From Opitutia bacterium (GTDB taxonomy: Bacteria; Verrucomicrobiota; Verrucomicrobiia; Opitutales; Seribacteraceae): a stretch of 64,000 nt of DNA. Below the pieces are notes generated by a model, which did not search any database, was not told the origin of the DNA, and saw only the letters and a program-made list of their open reading frames with translations. The stretch spans positions 25,400 to 89,399 of the forward strand of contig PCBO01000004.1 in the NCBI GenBank assembly GCA_002730975.1, in the 5' to 3' direction. This document shows, in pieces, positions 27,176 through 35,558 of the stretch (its first letter is position 1; each line of letters starts with the position of its first letter). The position numbers and the translations under genes are program-made.

Positions 27176-28234
27176 TCAGGAAAATCTTGCCTTGTCGATG
27201 ACCTCGGCGGTTCGGCGGAGAAGGGCCTCCGTGGAAGACCAGTCGATACAACCATCAGTAATGGAAACTCCATATTCGAGATCTTCAGGCGGACGCGGGA
27301 AGGATTGACTGCCGGCATTCAAGTGGCTCTCGATCATTACGGAATGGATGACGTCCGAACCGTTGGACACTTGACTCAATACCTCATCCATAACAACTGG
27401 CTGTCGTTGTGGATCCTTTCCGCTGTTCGCGTGACTACAATCGATCATGATAGAGGCAGGCATCTGGGCGGCCTTGAGAGTCTCTTCGGCAACGGCAACA
27501 TACTCCGCGGCATAGTTGGATCCAGAGGAACCACCCCGGAGAATCAGTTGGCAATCAGGATTGCCTCCGGTAGTTACGGCAGAAGCTCGACCATCCTCGG
27601 TTATCCCGAGGAAGGTTTGACTCTGAGTGGCCGCCAAAATCCCGTTGACGGCCGCCTTAACGTCGCCACTCGTGGAATTCTTGAATCCCACTGGCATCGA
27701 AAGACCGGAAGCCATCTGCCGATGGGTCTGAGATTCGGAAGTGCGGGCACCGATAGCCGACCAGCAAAGGGAGTCGGCAATGTATTGAGGTGTGATGGGA
27801 TCAAGTAACTCGGTGGCAGTGGGAATGCCCAAGTCCAGCATCTCGCCAAGAAATCTTCGGGCTATGCGGAGACCTTCGGGAATGTCGCAGGTGCCATTAA
27901 GCTTGGGATCCATGATTAATCCCTTCCAACCTAATGTCGTACGAGGCTTTTCGAAATAGACGCGAAGCACCAACAGGAGTCGATCTTCGAGTTCGCCGGC
28001 CAATCCACGAAAACGCTTGGCATATTCACGGCATGCATCCAAGTCATGTATGGAACAGGGCCCCACCACGCAAAGAAGTCGCTTATCTTCCCTGTGAATA
28101 ATGCGATGGAGCTTTTCGCGGGCTTCCGCGACAAAGCCTTTTTGCACAGGACTTCGAGGAATTTCATTGCAAAGTTCCGCCGGAGCCGGGAGGGGGTCCG
28201 ATGAAAGAATTCGTAGGTCAGTAACTTGTTGCAC
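27176..28234 (-). CDS. aroG: 3-deoxy-7-phosphoheptulonate (DAHP) synthase, class I
   Basis: 352 residues, the size of the class I AroF/G/H enzymes. Signature segments are LLCVVGPCSIHD, LRVYFEKPRTTLGWKGLI, TATELLDPITPQYIADSL, GARTSESQTHRQMASGLSMPVGFKN and IDCSHANSGKDP. The last contains the His of the metal site; Cys in VGPCSIHD is the other ligand. It condenses erythrose-4-phosphate and phosphoenolpyruvate, the first step of aromatic amino acid synthesis. Which amino acid inhibits it cannot be told, so the symbol is approximate. It lies upstream of mdh in the same direction and is divergent from ygfZ across 72 bases. Confidence 0.94.
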   Translation of the reverse strand: MQQVTDLRILSSDPLPAPAELCNEIPRSPVQKGFVAEAREKLHRIIHREDKRLLCVVGPCSIHDLDACREYAKRFRGLAGELEDRLLLVLRVYFEKPRTTLGWKGLIMDPKLNGTCDIPEGLRIARRFLGEMLDLGIPTATELLDPITPQYIADSLCWSAIGARTSESQTHRQMASGLSMPVGFKNSTSGDVKAAVNGILAATQSQTFLGITEDGRASAVTTGGNPDCQLILRGGSSGSNYAAEYVAVAEETLKAAQMPASIMIDCSHANSGKDPQRQPVVMDEVLSQVSNGSDVIHSVMIESHLNAGSQSFPRPPEDLEYGVSITDGCIDWSSTEALLRRTAEVIDKARFS

Positions 28235-28306
28235 AATGGTGGATCATAAAAGCCAAGCTCGTATGAACAAGACAAACTTTTAAAAATGTGGTAATAGGGG
28301 AATTAT

Positions 28307-29230
28307 ATGTTTGTTCATTATCATCAACCGGCTGCCGTCATCCTTGCCTCGGGAGAGGATTCCCTTGCCTATCTACAAAGCCAGTGGAGTACCCAGCTTG
28401 TCTACCAAGGAGAGAATCAAGCGACATATGGGCTTCGCCTCAATCGCAAGGGTCGCATCCTTGCCGATGGCTTTATTCTGAGAAAGAACGATGAAAACTT
28501 CCTCATCATCAGTTATGATTGCCCCGCGACCGACCTGATCCCACTTTTAGAGGAGAACGTGGTGGCCGACGACATTGAATTCGAGGACCGAACGGATGGG
28601 TACAAAATAATGTCCCTTTGGGGAGGCAACTGTGAAGACATTAGTTCGCACATGAATTTCAGGCTGCCAAAAGGGAATTCCCTTGTTACATCAGAAATCG
28701 GTTTGATTTTTTGGGGACGAAAAACGAAACCACCCAACATCGAGATTCTGGCAGACGAGGAACAAACCAAAGCAACGTCGAAATTGTTGGAGAGATCGAC
28801 AGAGGAAGGTATCCTTACCATTGCAAATGCAAATGCGCTGGCTCTAGCCCGAATTGAATCAGGTATGCCTGCCATACCCGTCGAAATGGGCCCAACCGAA
28901 CTTCCTCAGGAATGCGGATTGGAGGATGGCGCCGTTGATTTCGAGAAAGGTTGCTACCTCGGACAAGAAGTGATGGCGAGAATCCACTCCATGGGACAAG
29001 TCCAACGCATCCTGCTGCCTGCAATCATAAAAAAAGAAGTCCATAAAGCCTTACCCGCAGATCTTTTCCTAAATGAAAAGAAAGTCGGTGAATTAAAAAG
29101 CTGCTTTTATGAAAAATCTAAGATTCTTGGATTGGGTATGGCCTTGGTTCGCCGCAATCTCTTGCAAGAAATAAAGACCTCAGGACTCTCTCTTTCGCCT
29201 TCGGACGAGCCCCAAATCTTCATTAAATGA
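28307..29230 (+). CDS. ygfZ: YgfZ/GcvT-like folate-binding Fe-S maintenance protein
   Basis: 307 residues. The family hallmark K-G-C-Y-x-G-Q-E is present as EKGCYLGQEVMARIHSMGQVQR at about 222-243, with the preceding PTELPQECGLEDGAVDFEKG. The N-terminal part (SQWSTQLVYQGENQATYGLRLNRKGRILADG) matches the aminomethyltransferase-like fold. YgfZ proteins use folate and support repair or assembly of certain iron-sulfur enzymes. The ATG at 28307 has AGGGGA seven bases upstream. The stop overlaps the next small gene by four bases (ATGA), so the two are coupled. Confidence 0.92.
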   Translation: MFVHYHQPAAVILASGEDSLAYLQSQWSTQLVYQGENQATYGLRLNRKGRILADGFILRKNDENFLIISYDCPATDLIPLLEENVVADDIEFEDRTDGYKIMSLWGGNCEDISSHMNFRLPKGNSLVTSEIGLIFWGRKTKPPNIEILADEEQTKATSKLLERSTEEGILTIANANALALARIESGMPAIPVEMGPTELPQECGLEDGAVDFEKGCYLGQEVMARIHSMGQVQRILLPAIIKKEVHKALPADLFLNEKKVGELKSCFYEKSKILGLGMALVRRNLLQEIKTSGLSLSPSDEPQIFIK

Positions 29231-29487
29231 ACGAAAATAGCGAAACAAGCGATATTGCGGGAATATTTTCAAGCCTTGGAGCCGAAAAAAAACAGGCGTT
29301 ACGGATGGCGGGTCAATTACTCAAGAGAGCCGGGCAGCTTTCGGTCGAGCTAAACATTACGAAAGCCGAAGCTCTTCAAGGACTTCTGGAAACTGTGACT
29401 TGTGGTTCCAGAGGCGAGATCAAGCCATCTGAGCAAGAGGCTACTGGGGTCGCAAAGGAGCAAAAAACCAGAAAAAATCAAGCCTAG
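29227..29487 (+). CDS. Small helical protein of unknown function, coupled to ygfZ
   Basis: 86 residues, mostly predicted helix with a charged, disordered C-terminal third (GEIKPSEQEATGVAKEQKTRKNQ). The body reads AEKKQALRMAGQLLKRAGQL and ITKAEALQGLLETV, amphipathic and without membrane segment or signal. Its ATG lies inside the last codon and stop of ygfZ (ATGA), which supports genuine translation. I recognise no family. It ends 105 bases before the HU gene. It could be a small partner of YgfZ or simply an operon passenger; nothing in the sequence decides. Confidence 0.6.
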   Translation: MNENSETSDIAGIFSSLGAEKKQALRMAGQLLKRAGQLSVELNITKAEALQGLLETVTCGSRGEIKPSEQEATGVAKEQKTRKNQA

Positions 29488-29592
29488 AGCAAAAAGGGGT
29501 TGACGAAACGCGAAAAAAAAAGAGGCATGGAGGCATCCCAAATCACTGGCTTACAAAATCTCAACCAACCTTCAAAACAAAAGGAATCTTAA

Positions 29593-29865
29593 ATGAATAA
29601 AGGACAACTGATTGACGCCGTACAAAAAAACCTAGGCAAGGATGCCTCTCGTGCAACAGCTGACGCCGCACTCAACGCAGTAATCGACAGCATCACCAAA
29701 GCGGTAAAGAAAGAGAACGTTCAAATCATTGGATTCGGCACATTCTCGGTCGTAAAGAGAGCTGCCCGTGACGGAATTAATCCTCAAACTGGCGACAAGA
29801 TTAAGATCAAGGCCTCCAAATCAGTGAAGTTCAAGCCCGGCTCAAAGCTTAAGGCTTCTCTCTGA
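29593..29865 (+). CDS. hup: HU-family DNA-binding protein
   Basis: 90 residues, the standard length. The start MNKGQLIDAVQKNL, the dimer core and the beta-arm approach GFGTFSVVKRAARDGINPQTGDKIKIKASKSVKFKPGSKLK match HU/IHF proteins closely, including the intercalating Pro in NPQTG. It bends and compacts the chromosome as a dimer. An AAGGAA ribosome-binding site lies seven bases before the ATG, and a strong intrinsic terminator follows the stop. IHF-like identity is possible but HU is more usual for a lone gene. Confidence 0.95.
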   Translation: MNKGQLIDAVQKNLGKDASRATADAALNAVIDSITKAVKKENVQIIGFGTFSVVKRAARDGINPQTGDKIKIKASKSVKFKPGSKLKASL

Positions 29866-29888
29866 GACATTTTCCCGCCTATCTTTAC

Positions 29889-29918
29889 AAACCTGCGGTT
29901 CGCCGCAGGTTTTTTTTT
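29889..29918 (+). terminator. Intrinsic terminator after HU gene
   Basis: Perfect ten-base stem AAACCTGCGG / CCGCAGGTTT with a TTCG tetraloop, followed at once by a run of T. It ends transcription from hup. The GTG proposed for galactokinase begins only about six bases after the T run, so galactokinase must have its own promoter overlapping the hup terminator, use a later start, or depend on read-through. Confidence 0.95.
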
Positions 29919-29923
29919 GCAAG

Positions 29924-31120
29924 GTGACCAAAGAGGAAAAAAAGGCTCTAAGCCTTAACGCATATAGAGAGTACATGCAGGATTGCTACTCCGCCGAAGC
30001 TCCCGGTCGGATCGAGTTTTTAGGAAACCATATTGACTACAATGGCGGTAAGGTCCTTGGCGCTGCAATTAACGGTGTCGTGTGCGCACTTGCAAAGCCT
30101 CGAAAAGATCTAACGATTAGACTCTTCAGTGAGAGCTTTGAGAACGATGTCGTCGAGACCTCTCTTAACGACCTTTCTTTCCGCAAAGGGTCGGAATTCT
30201 GGGCTAACTATCCGCTCGGTGTTCTTTGGTCCTTAAAGGAAGCAACACTTGCTCCACCATCGGGCTTTGAGTTGATCCTAACGACAGACCTGCCTCTCGC
30301 TGCAGGACTCAGTTCCAGTGCCGCCGTGGAACTCGCGACTGCTCTCGCGCTCTTACAGCTCAACGGAAATGAGTTAGGCAAAAGCGACCTTGCCCGCTTA
30401 TGTCGTCGGGCGGAAAATCAATTCGTCGGGCTACCCTGCGGGATTCTCGATCAAGGAGTCTCCGCCCATGGCGAGAAAGATCACCTCGTTCTCATCGACT
30501 GTGAGAAGGAAAACTTCTCCACTCTGCCCCTACCCAAAGATACCTGTCTGTGGATCTTCGATACGGGGATCAAGCACGACCTTGTCGACTCTCTCTATGC
30601 CACAAGACACTCAGAGTGCAAGCAAGCGCTGGAACTCCTAAAGAAGAAGGAACCTGACCTGACCTGCCTTGCCGCAGCATCCGAGGGATTGCTTACTTCG
30701 GCGAACCTCCCCGAACCCTTATCCAAGCGAGCTCTCCACGTCGTCAAGGAAAAGACCCGAGTCGACCGAGCGATCGAACTTCTGAAGGATGATGCTTCTC
30801 GAAAGGAAATCGGTGAACTTCTCTTCGCTTCGCATGACAGTTCACGCGAACAATTTGAAAACAGTTGCCCCGAGCTCGATTTCCTCGTGGATGACCTGCG
30901 TAAGTGTCCGAGCGTCCTTGGAGCACGTCTAACCGGCGGCGGATTTGGAGGAGCAGTGCTCGCGTGGACTCACCACGCTTTTTCACAAACCGATGCCAAA
31001 GCAACCGCGACCGCTTTCAGAAAAACATTTGGAAAACATCCGAAAGTTCACCGATTCGAAGCTTCCCGAGGGGCGAGAATCACCACCACCCTTGGAGAAG
31101 CCGGTCCGCCAAGTCTATGA
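29924..31120 (+). CDS. galK: Galactokinase
   Basis: 398 residues, GHMP kinase family. The galactokinase signature is present as EAPGRIEFLGNHIDYNGG (about 25-42), the ATP-binding motif as PLAAGLSSSAAVELATAL (124-141), the catalytic Asp region as PCGILDQGVSAHG, and motif 3 as LTGGGFGGAVLA. It phosphorylates galactose at C1, the first Leloir step. The listed start is GTG at 29924, directly after the hup terminator and without a clear ribosome-binding site. ATG 29975 is an alternative but would leave only about seven residues before the signature, shorter than usual. It is convergent with the alpha/beta hydrolase gene 42 bases away. No other gal genes are adjacent. Confidence 0.9.
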   Translation: MTKEEKKALSLNAYREYMQDCYSAEAPGRIEFLGNHIDYNGGKVLGAAINGVVCALAKPRKDLTIRLFSESFENDVVETSLNDLSFRKGSEFWANYPLGVLWSLKEATLAPPSGFELILTTDLPLAAGLSSSAAVELATALALLQLNGNELGKSDLARLCRRAENQFVGLPCGILDQGVSAHGEKDHLVLIDCEKENFSTLPLPKDTCLWIFDTGIKHDLVDSLYATRHSECKQALELLKKKEPDLTCLAAASEGLLTSANLPEPLSKRALHVVKEKTRVDRAIELLKDDASRKEIGELLFASHDSSREQFENSCPELDFLVDDLRKCPSVLGARLTGGGFGGAVLAWTHHAFSQTDAKATATAFRKTFGKHPKVHRFEASRGARITTTLGEAGPPSL

Positions 31121-31162
31121 AAGCTAGACAGTGGTCTGGAGAAACATGGGAGGGAGCAGAAA

Positions 31163-31936
31163 CTAGGTTTCTCGCAGAGCAGATAAAAAACCCGGCTTGT
31201 CCTCGGCATGAACGAAGTGTCCTGCCTCAGGTAAAACCTTGGTTCGAGCCTTTGGGAAATGACGAAGGATTGAATCCTCATCCTCAAGGCAAACATAAGA
31301 GGATTTGCCGCCGTTCACGAAGCTCACGACGCCACCGTAGGATTCTTCCGGAGTCAAGGGATTCCTCGAAAGATCAGGTAAGCTAGATCGTAATACGCAA
31401 AGATTGGGTTTCCAGCCAAATACTCCGGACTCCTCGGAGAGGTTGGTTAGAAGAAACTTACGAAATGCCCAGTTCGGGAACGCCTTCATCAGTTGCAAGT
31501 CCGCATCCTTGTGAGAGGAAAGAGTTTGGAGGTTGAGAGCAAGTAGGCCGTCGAAGGTCGACAAGTGATTATCGGGCGGATAGTCACGGGGAGCAATGTC
31601 GACCACCACGAGTCGCTGAACTCGGGCGCCATGAAGGCAGGCGAACTTCATCGCGATCTTACCGCCAAGGCTGTGCCCACACAAAACAAAAGAGCCCAGG
31701 CCTTGGCCATCGGCCCAAACCCGCAAGTCATCGACCATAAAAGATACTCTGCCTTCTTCATCGTGAAAGGAATCTCCGTGGTTGCGAAGATCGAGCGAGA
31801 ACACTCGATGTGAAGTTGACATATCCTTGGCAACGGATCTCCAATTTCGCCGAGAACCAAGCAATCCATGAAGAAAGACTATGGGTGGAGCATCTTTTGA
31901 ACCCGCTTCATCAAAGGCCAGTGTCCGAATCGTCAT
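31163..31936 (-). CDS. Alpha/beta-hydrolase fold esterase (YbfF-like)
   Basis: 257 residues. The oxyanion-hole motif is VFLHGLLGSRRNW (20-32), the nucleophile elbow GHSLGG with Ser89, and the terminal His is in EAGHFVHAEDKPGF. The order and spacing match YbfF-like acyl-thioesterases/esterases of the epoxide-hydrolase superfamily. SLDLRNHGDS is the usual segment after strand 4. A small ester or acyl-CoA substrate is likely but unassigned. It begins three bases after the mutS stop, so it is translated from the mutS message. Confidence 0.9.
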   Translation of the reverse strand: MTIRTLAFDEAGSKDAPPIVFLHGLLGSRRNWRSVAKDMSTSHRVFSLDLRNHGDSFHDEEGRVSFMVDDLRVWADGQGLGSFVLCGHSLGGKIAMKFACLHGARVQRLVVVDIAPRDYPPDNHLSTFDGLLALNLQTLSSHKDADLQLMKAFPNWAFRKFLLTNLSEESGVFGWKPNLCVLRSSLPDLSRNPLTPEESYGGVVSFVNGGKSSYVCLEDEDSILRHFPKARTKVLPEAGHFVHAEDKPGFLSALRET

Positions 31937-31939
31937 TAT

Positions 31940-34627
31940 TTAGAACAACTCGAGCTGAACGTTTTCATTGGAATCAACTTTCTCGTCATGAGAAATGTCC
32001 GAATCCACTCTAGGTTCGCTTTCATTCGAAGGCTGGCTATGGTCCGTTGCTTGGCTTTCGGAAGGTTCAGGTATCGGTTCGGCAACAGACACTCCCTCTA
32101 AATCGGCTTTCGACGCCTCAGCGTCCCCAACTTCCAAACTCTGGAGAATCGTCTTGGCTCGTTTGACGACGCCATCGGGCAAGCCGGCGAGACGAGCCAC
32201 TTGGATCCCGAATGAACGTTCCGATGCGCCTGGAGTCACTTGTCTGACAAAGACAATCTCATCGTTCCATTCCTTCACTGCCACCGAATAATTGAGTAGC
32301 CTGGGCAAGCTTTCGGAGAGACGCGTCAGTTCATGATAGTGGGTAGCAAAAAGTGTCTTGGGACCATTGGCTAGCTTCCCGTGAAGATGCTCAACAACTG
32401 CCCAAGCAATGCTGAGGCCATCATACGTGCTTGTTCCACGACCTATTTCGTCCAGAACGATCAAGCTCCTGTCCGTACAGTTATTGAGGATATTGGCAGT
32501 CTCGTTCATCTCGACCATAAAGGTGGAATTACCGCGAGCAAGCTCATCCCCGGCGCCGACTCGCGAAAAAATCCGGTCGACCAATCCCAGACGACAAGCC
32601 CGAGCAGGCACCCACGAGCCGACATGGGCCAAGAGAGCAATCAAAGCTACTTGCCGAATAAAAGTAGATTTTCCCGCCATATTAGGTCCCGTAATCAGGC
32701 ATATCTGCTCGTTCTCGGAAGAGAGTTGGCAATCGTTCGGGACAAAGGCGTGGGTTCCCGCCAAACCGAGGCTCTCTCTCTTGAGGGAGAGTTCCACCAC
32801 GGGGTGACGCCCTTGCTCGATTTCGAGAACGGAGGAATTTCCTTGAAATTCCGGCCTACAATATCCGCGTTCTCGAGCGATACAGCCCCATGATGAATAA
32901 AGATCAATTTCAGCTAGAACGGAAGCCATCTCGGTCAGAGCATCCGCTTCCCTCAATGCCGAATCCAAGACATCACGAAACAATTCTTCCTCTCGAGCCA
33001 CTGACCGTTCCTCGGCATTGACGATTTCCTTTTCCTTCTGCCTGAGCTCCTCCGTAAAATAGCGCTCGGCGTTGGTCATTGTTTGTTTTCGGACGTAATG
33101 CTCGGGAACAAGCGAGAGGTTCGCCTTGGTCACCTCAATGAAATAGCCGAACGCTCCATTGTATTTCACCTTTAGGTTTCCGATGCCCGTACTTTGCCTC
33201 TCGGATGCTTCCAGATCGAGAATCCACTGTTTGCCACCGGTACCCGACTCACGCAGGCGATCCAAGTCCTCGTTAAAACCTGAACGAATCACTCGGCCAC
33301 CATCCGACTTCACATCCACCTTGATGTCGGCTGGCAGCTCCTCCTCGAGCGCCTGATTCAGCAGTTCGCAAAGATCGTCGAAGGTGCATAAATCTTGACC
33401 AAGTCCGCCGATTCGCGGATGCCTATCGGACACATCCCGCAATAAGTTAGCCAGTACGGGTAGATTTCGCAAGGTTGCTCGAAGACCACCGAGTTCCCGA
33501 GGTCGGGCCAAACGGTTTCGCAAACGGCCAAGGATACGCTCGACGTCGTTTCCGCCACGCAGAGCATCGCGAACCTTGTCGGCCAATCCGGGAGCTGCCG
33601 CAAATTCTCCCACGCACTGTTGGCGACGATTAATTTCCGTAAGATCAAGTTCGGGTTGCCCCAGATAACGCTCCAACAAGCGCCCTCCGGCCGAAGTAAC
33701 TGTTTCGTCCATAGCATCAAGCAAAGAACCTTTGCGAGAATTGGAAGAAGTGCGAAACACCTCCAAGTTTCTCTGGGTCGCCGGATCAACCAAAAGGGCG
33801 GCCCCTGTTCGATATTCTTCCACCCTGCGTAGGTTGCCCGGCTTGCCCCGCAATACGTCGTTTGCATAAATGAGCAAGGCTCCTGCAGGCCCAAGTCCGG
33901 CATGATCAAGTCCGATTCCAAATCCTTCCAGATTCATGACTCCGAGATTCTCCATGACCTCGCGAGCTCCCGAACGTTGGTCGAAATCATAGTCGGCGCG
34001 ATCCGTTCGCGTAACCTCGCCAAGCAAGTTTTGGAACTCGTCAAGAAAAGTCGCTAGGTCGGGGTTACGACTCGCCCGATCAGCTAAACCTTCCGGGACA
34101 AGGTATTCGTGCGGAGCGAGAGAAGCAAACGCGGCAAGAAGGTCGTTCGGGTCTTCGACGGAAGCGAGAACGAACTTTCCAGTGGAAAGATCGAGCCAAG
34201 CTGCACAGGCTCCTTTCTTATCACAATCCAAGGCCAAAATGAAATTGTTTTGGCCTGCTTGAAGTTGGCGCTCTTCCAGAACAGTGCCTGGAGTTAATAT
34301 GCGAGTAATGCCCCGCTTGACAAGTTTGCCCGCCTTGGGAGCCTCCAACTGCTCGCAAATCGCTACCTTGTAACCGTTTGCAAGCAACTTGGCGAGATAG
34401 CCCTCGGCCGCATGAAAAGGGAACCCTGCCATCGCCATATCGTGCCTCTTCGTAAGAGTAATGCCAAGAACAGGCGCACCCCGTTCGGCATCAACCTCGA
34501 ACATTTCGTAAAAGTCCCCCAGACGAAAGAGCAACAAGGTTTCCTGGGTCAGGCTTGCCCGAGCCTCCCGGTACTGCTTCATCATGGGAGTGTCTTCTTT
34601 ATGCTTGGTCATCTTTGATAAACCCAA
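31940..34627 (-). CDS. mutS: DNA mismatch repair protein MutS
   Basis: 895 residues. The mismatch-binding Phe-x-Glu motif is intact (GDFYEMF, residues 37-43). Walker A is GPNMAGKS at 647-654, and VDRIFSRVGAGDELARGNSTFMVEM, LDEIGRGTSTYDGLSIAWA and FATHYHELTRL follow in the normal order. The C-terminus ends in an acidic, Ser-rich linker and VQLELF, which resembles a beta-clamp-binding peptide. It recognises mismatches and recruits MutL; no mutL is in the window. The start at 34627 is M1, with M6 as an alternative. The esterase gene follows three bases after its stop. Confidence 0.97.
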   Translation of the reverse strand: MGLSKMTKHKEDTPMMKQYREARASLTQETLLLFRLGDFYEMFEVDAERGAPVLGITLTKRHDMAMAGFPFHAAEGYLAKLLANGYKVAICEQLEAPKAGKLVKRGITRILTPGTVLEERQLQAGQNNFILALDCDKKGACAAWLDLSTGKFVLASVEDPNDLLAAFASLAPHEYLVPEGLADRASRNPDLATFLDEFQNLLGEVTRTDRADYDFDQRSGAREVMENLGVMNLEGFGIGLDHAGLGPAGALLIYANDVLRGKPGNLRRVEEYRTGAALLVDPATQRNLEVFRTSSNSRKGSLLDAMDETVTSAGGRLLERYLGQPELDLTEINRRQQCVGEFAAAPGLADKVRDALRGGNDVERILGRLRNRLARPRELGGLRATLRNLPVLANLLRDVSDRHPRIGGLGQDLCTFDDLCELLNQALEEELPADIKVDVKSDGGRVIRSGFNEDLDRLRESGTGGKQWILDLEASERQSTGIGNLKVKYNGAFGYFIEVTKANLSLVPEHYVRKQTMTNAERYFTEELRQKEKEIVNAEERSVAREEELFRDVLDSALREADALTEMASVLAEIDLYSSWGCIARERGYCRPEFQGNSSVLEIEQGRHPVVELSLKRESLGLAGTHAFVPNDCQLSSENEQICLITGPNMAGKSTFIRQVALIALLAHVGSWVPARACRLGLVDRIFSRVGAGDELARGNSTFMVEMNETANILNNCTDRSLIVLDEIGRGTSTYDGLSIAWAVVEHLHGKLANGPKTLFATHYHELTRLSESLPRLLNYSVAVKEWNDEIVFVRQVTPGASERSFGIQVARLAGLPDGVVKRAKTILQSLEVGDAEASKADLEGVSVAEPIPEPSESQATDHSQPSNESEPRVDSDISHDEKVDSNENVQLELF

Positions 34628-34680
34628 ATTGTTTTCAGTTCGTCAACCGACAAGGCAACGAAAAAACAAACGGACCCGAA

Positions 34681-35544
34681 CTAAAAATCAGCCCCAAGGC
34701 CGAGTTCGATCAAATGATGACGCAGGGTCCCGAAATCTCCATTTTCAGAGGCACCAAGGTAACGGTAGCCAAAACGAGCATGCAAAGATTCGGAAAAAGA
34801 GAAGCCCAGATCGACAAGCGCATCGTAAGTATAGGTCAATGAAGAGTCCGAAGGCAGGGGCCGAGGAACACCAGCCAACATGGCAACCAGAGAATCCTCC
34901 CTGTTGGCAAAACCCACTCCAAGACCAAATTGAATCCAGGATTTTGCAGACAATTGATGAAGGAATCCGGCTCTCACTCCAAAATTAATCAACTCAGAAT
35001 CACCGGAAACGGAGGAAACTCCGCCTAGAGAAGATGATAAATCCTCAATGGAGCCGAACTCGCTTTGCCCATACTCGAAGTGGACCTCTCCAAACCAGCG
35101 CCCAAAATTCCTGCCACCCATAAGCCCAAGAATAAATCCGGTTTCAGTACCAAACTCCGAATACCCGCCGGCGAGATCCTCGTAGCCAAGCGATGAAGGC
35201 AGAGACAGGCCGAAAAAGGGTAAAACGTAATAATCGCCAAGAGCTTTCCCCTTTGGTTCGGTCGTCACAATTCGGGAAGAGCCTAAACCATCTGCTGTTG
35301 GCGATGAAACAGGGGGTATTTCGGCCAAAGGCATAGGAGCAAGCAAGCTTGCCTGTGAGGATACGCCAAGCGCTCGAGCACGTGCTCCAAGCCGAGACAA
35401 TCTTGATTCGAGACTTTCGATTGATTCATTCCCGGAACTGGATGGCATCAAGACTTCTTGAGCAATCAAATGAGTATTCTTCCCATTAAATAAAGCCAAG
35501 GCAAAGAGGATGAGCGAGAGTTTCATAATCAAATTTTGCATCAC
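34681..35544 (-). CDS. Predicted outer-membrane beta-barrel protein
   Basis: 287 residues with an N-terminal signal peptide (SLILFALALFNGKNTHLIAQ), a Ser-rich spacer, and a C-terminal half (about 110-287) of alternating strands: YYVLPFFGLSLPSSLGYED, TGFILGLMGGRNFGRWFGEVHFEYG, LINFGVRAGFLHQL, WIQFGLGVGFA and DALVDLGFSFSESLHARFGYRYLG. It ends LIELGLGADF with the terminal Phe expected for BAM-inserted barrels, suggesting an OmpA/OmpW-size barrel of about eight strands. It follows the cadherin-like gene after 14 bases on the same strand, so the two are probably co-transcribed. Function unknown; anchoring or secretion of the upstream protein is an inference. Confidence 0.75.
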   Translation of the reverse strand: MMQNLIMKLSLILFALALFNGKNTHLIAQEVLMPSSSGNESIESLESRLSRLGARARALGVSSQASLLAPMPLAEIPPVSSPTADGLGSSRIVTTEPKGKALGDYYVLPFFGLSLPSSLGYEDLAGGYSEFGTETGFILGLMGGRNFGRWFGEVHFEYGQSEFGSIEDLSSSLGGVSSVSGDSELINFGVRAGFLHQLSAKSWIQFGLGVGFANREDSLVAMLAGVPRPLPSDSSLTYTYDALVDLGFSFSESLHARFGYRYLGASENGDFGTLRHHLIELGLGADF

Positions 35545-35558
35545 TAATTCGTGAAATT

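Noticed and set aside
29500-29530. TTGACG as a -35 box for the hup gene
   Set aside because: No acceptable -10 at 16-18 bases downstream (AGGCAT region), so the promoter is not supported.
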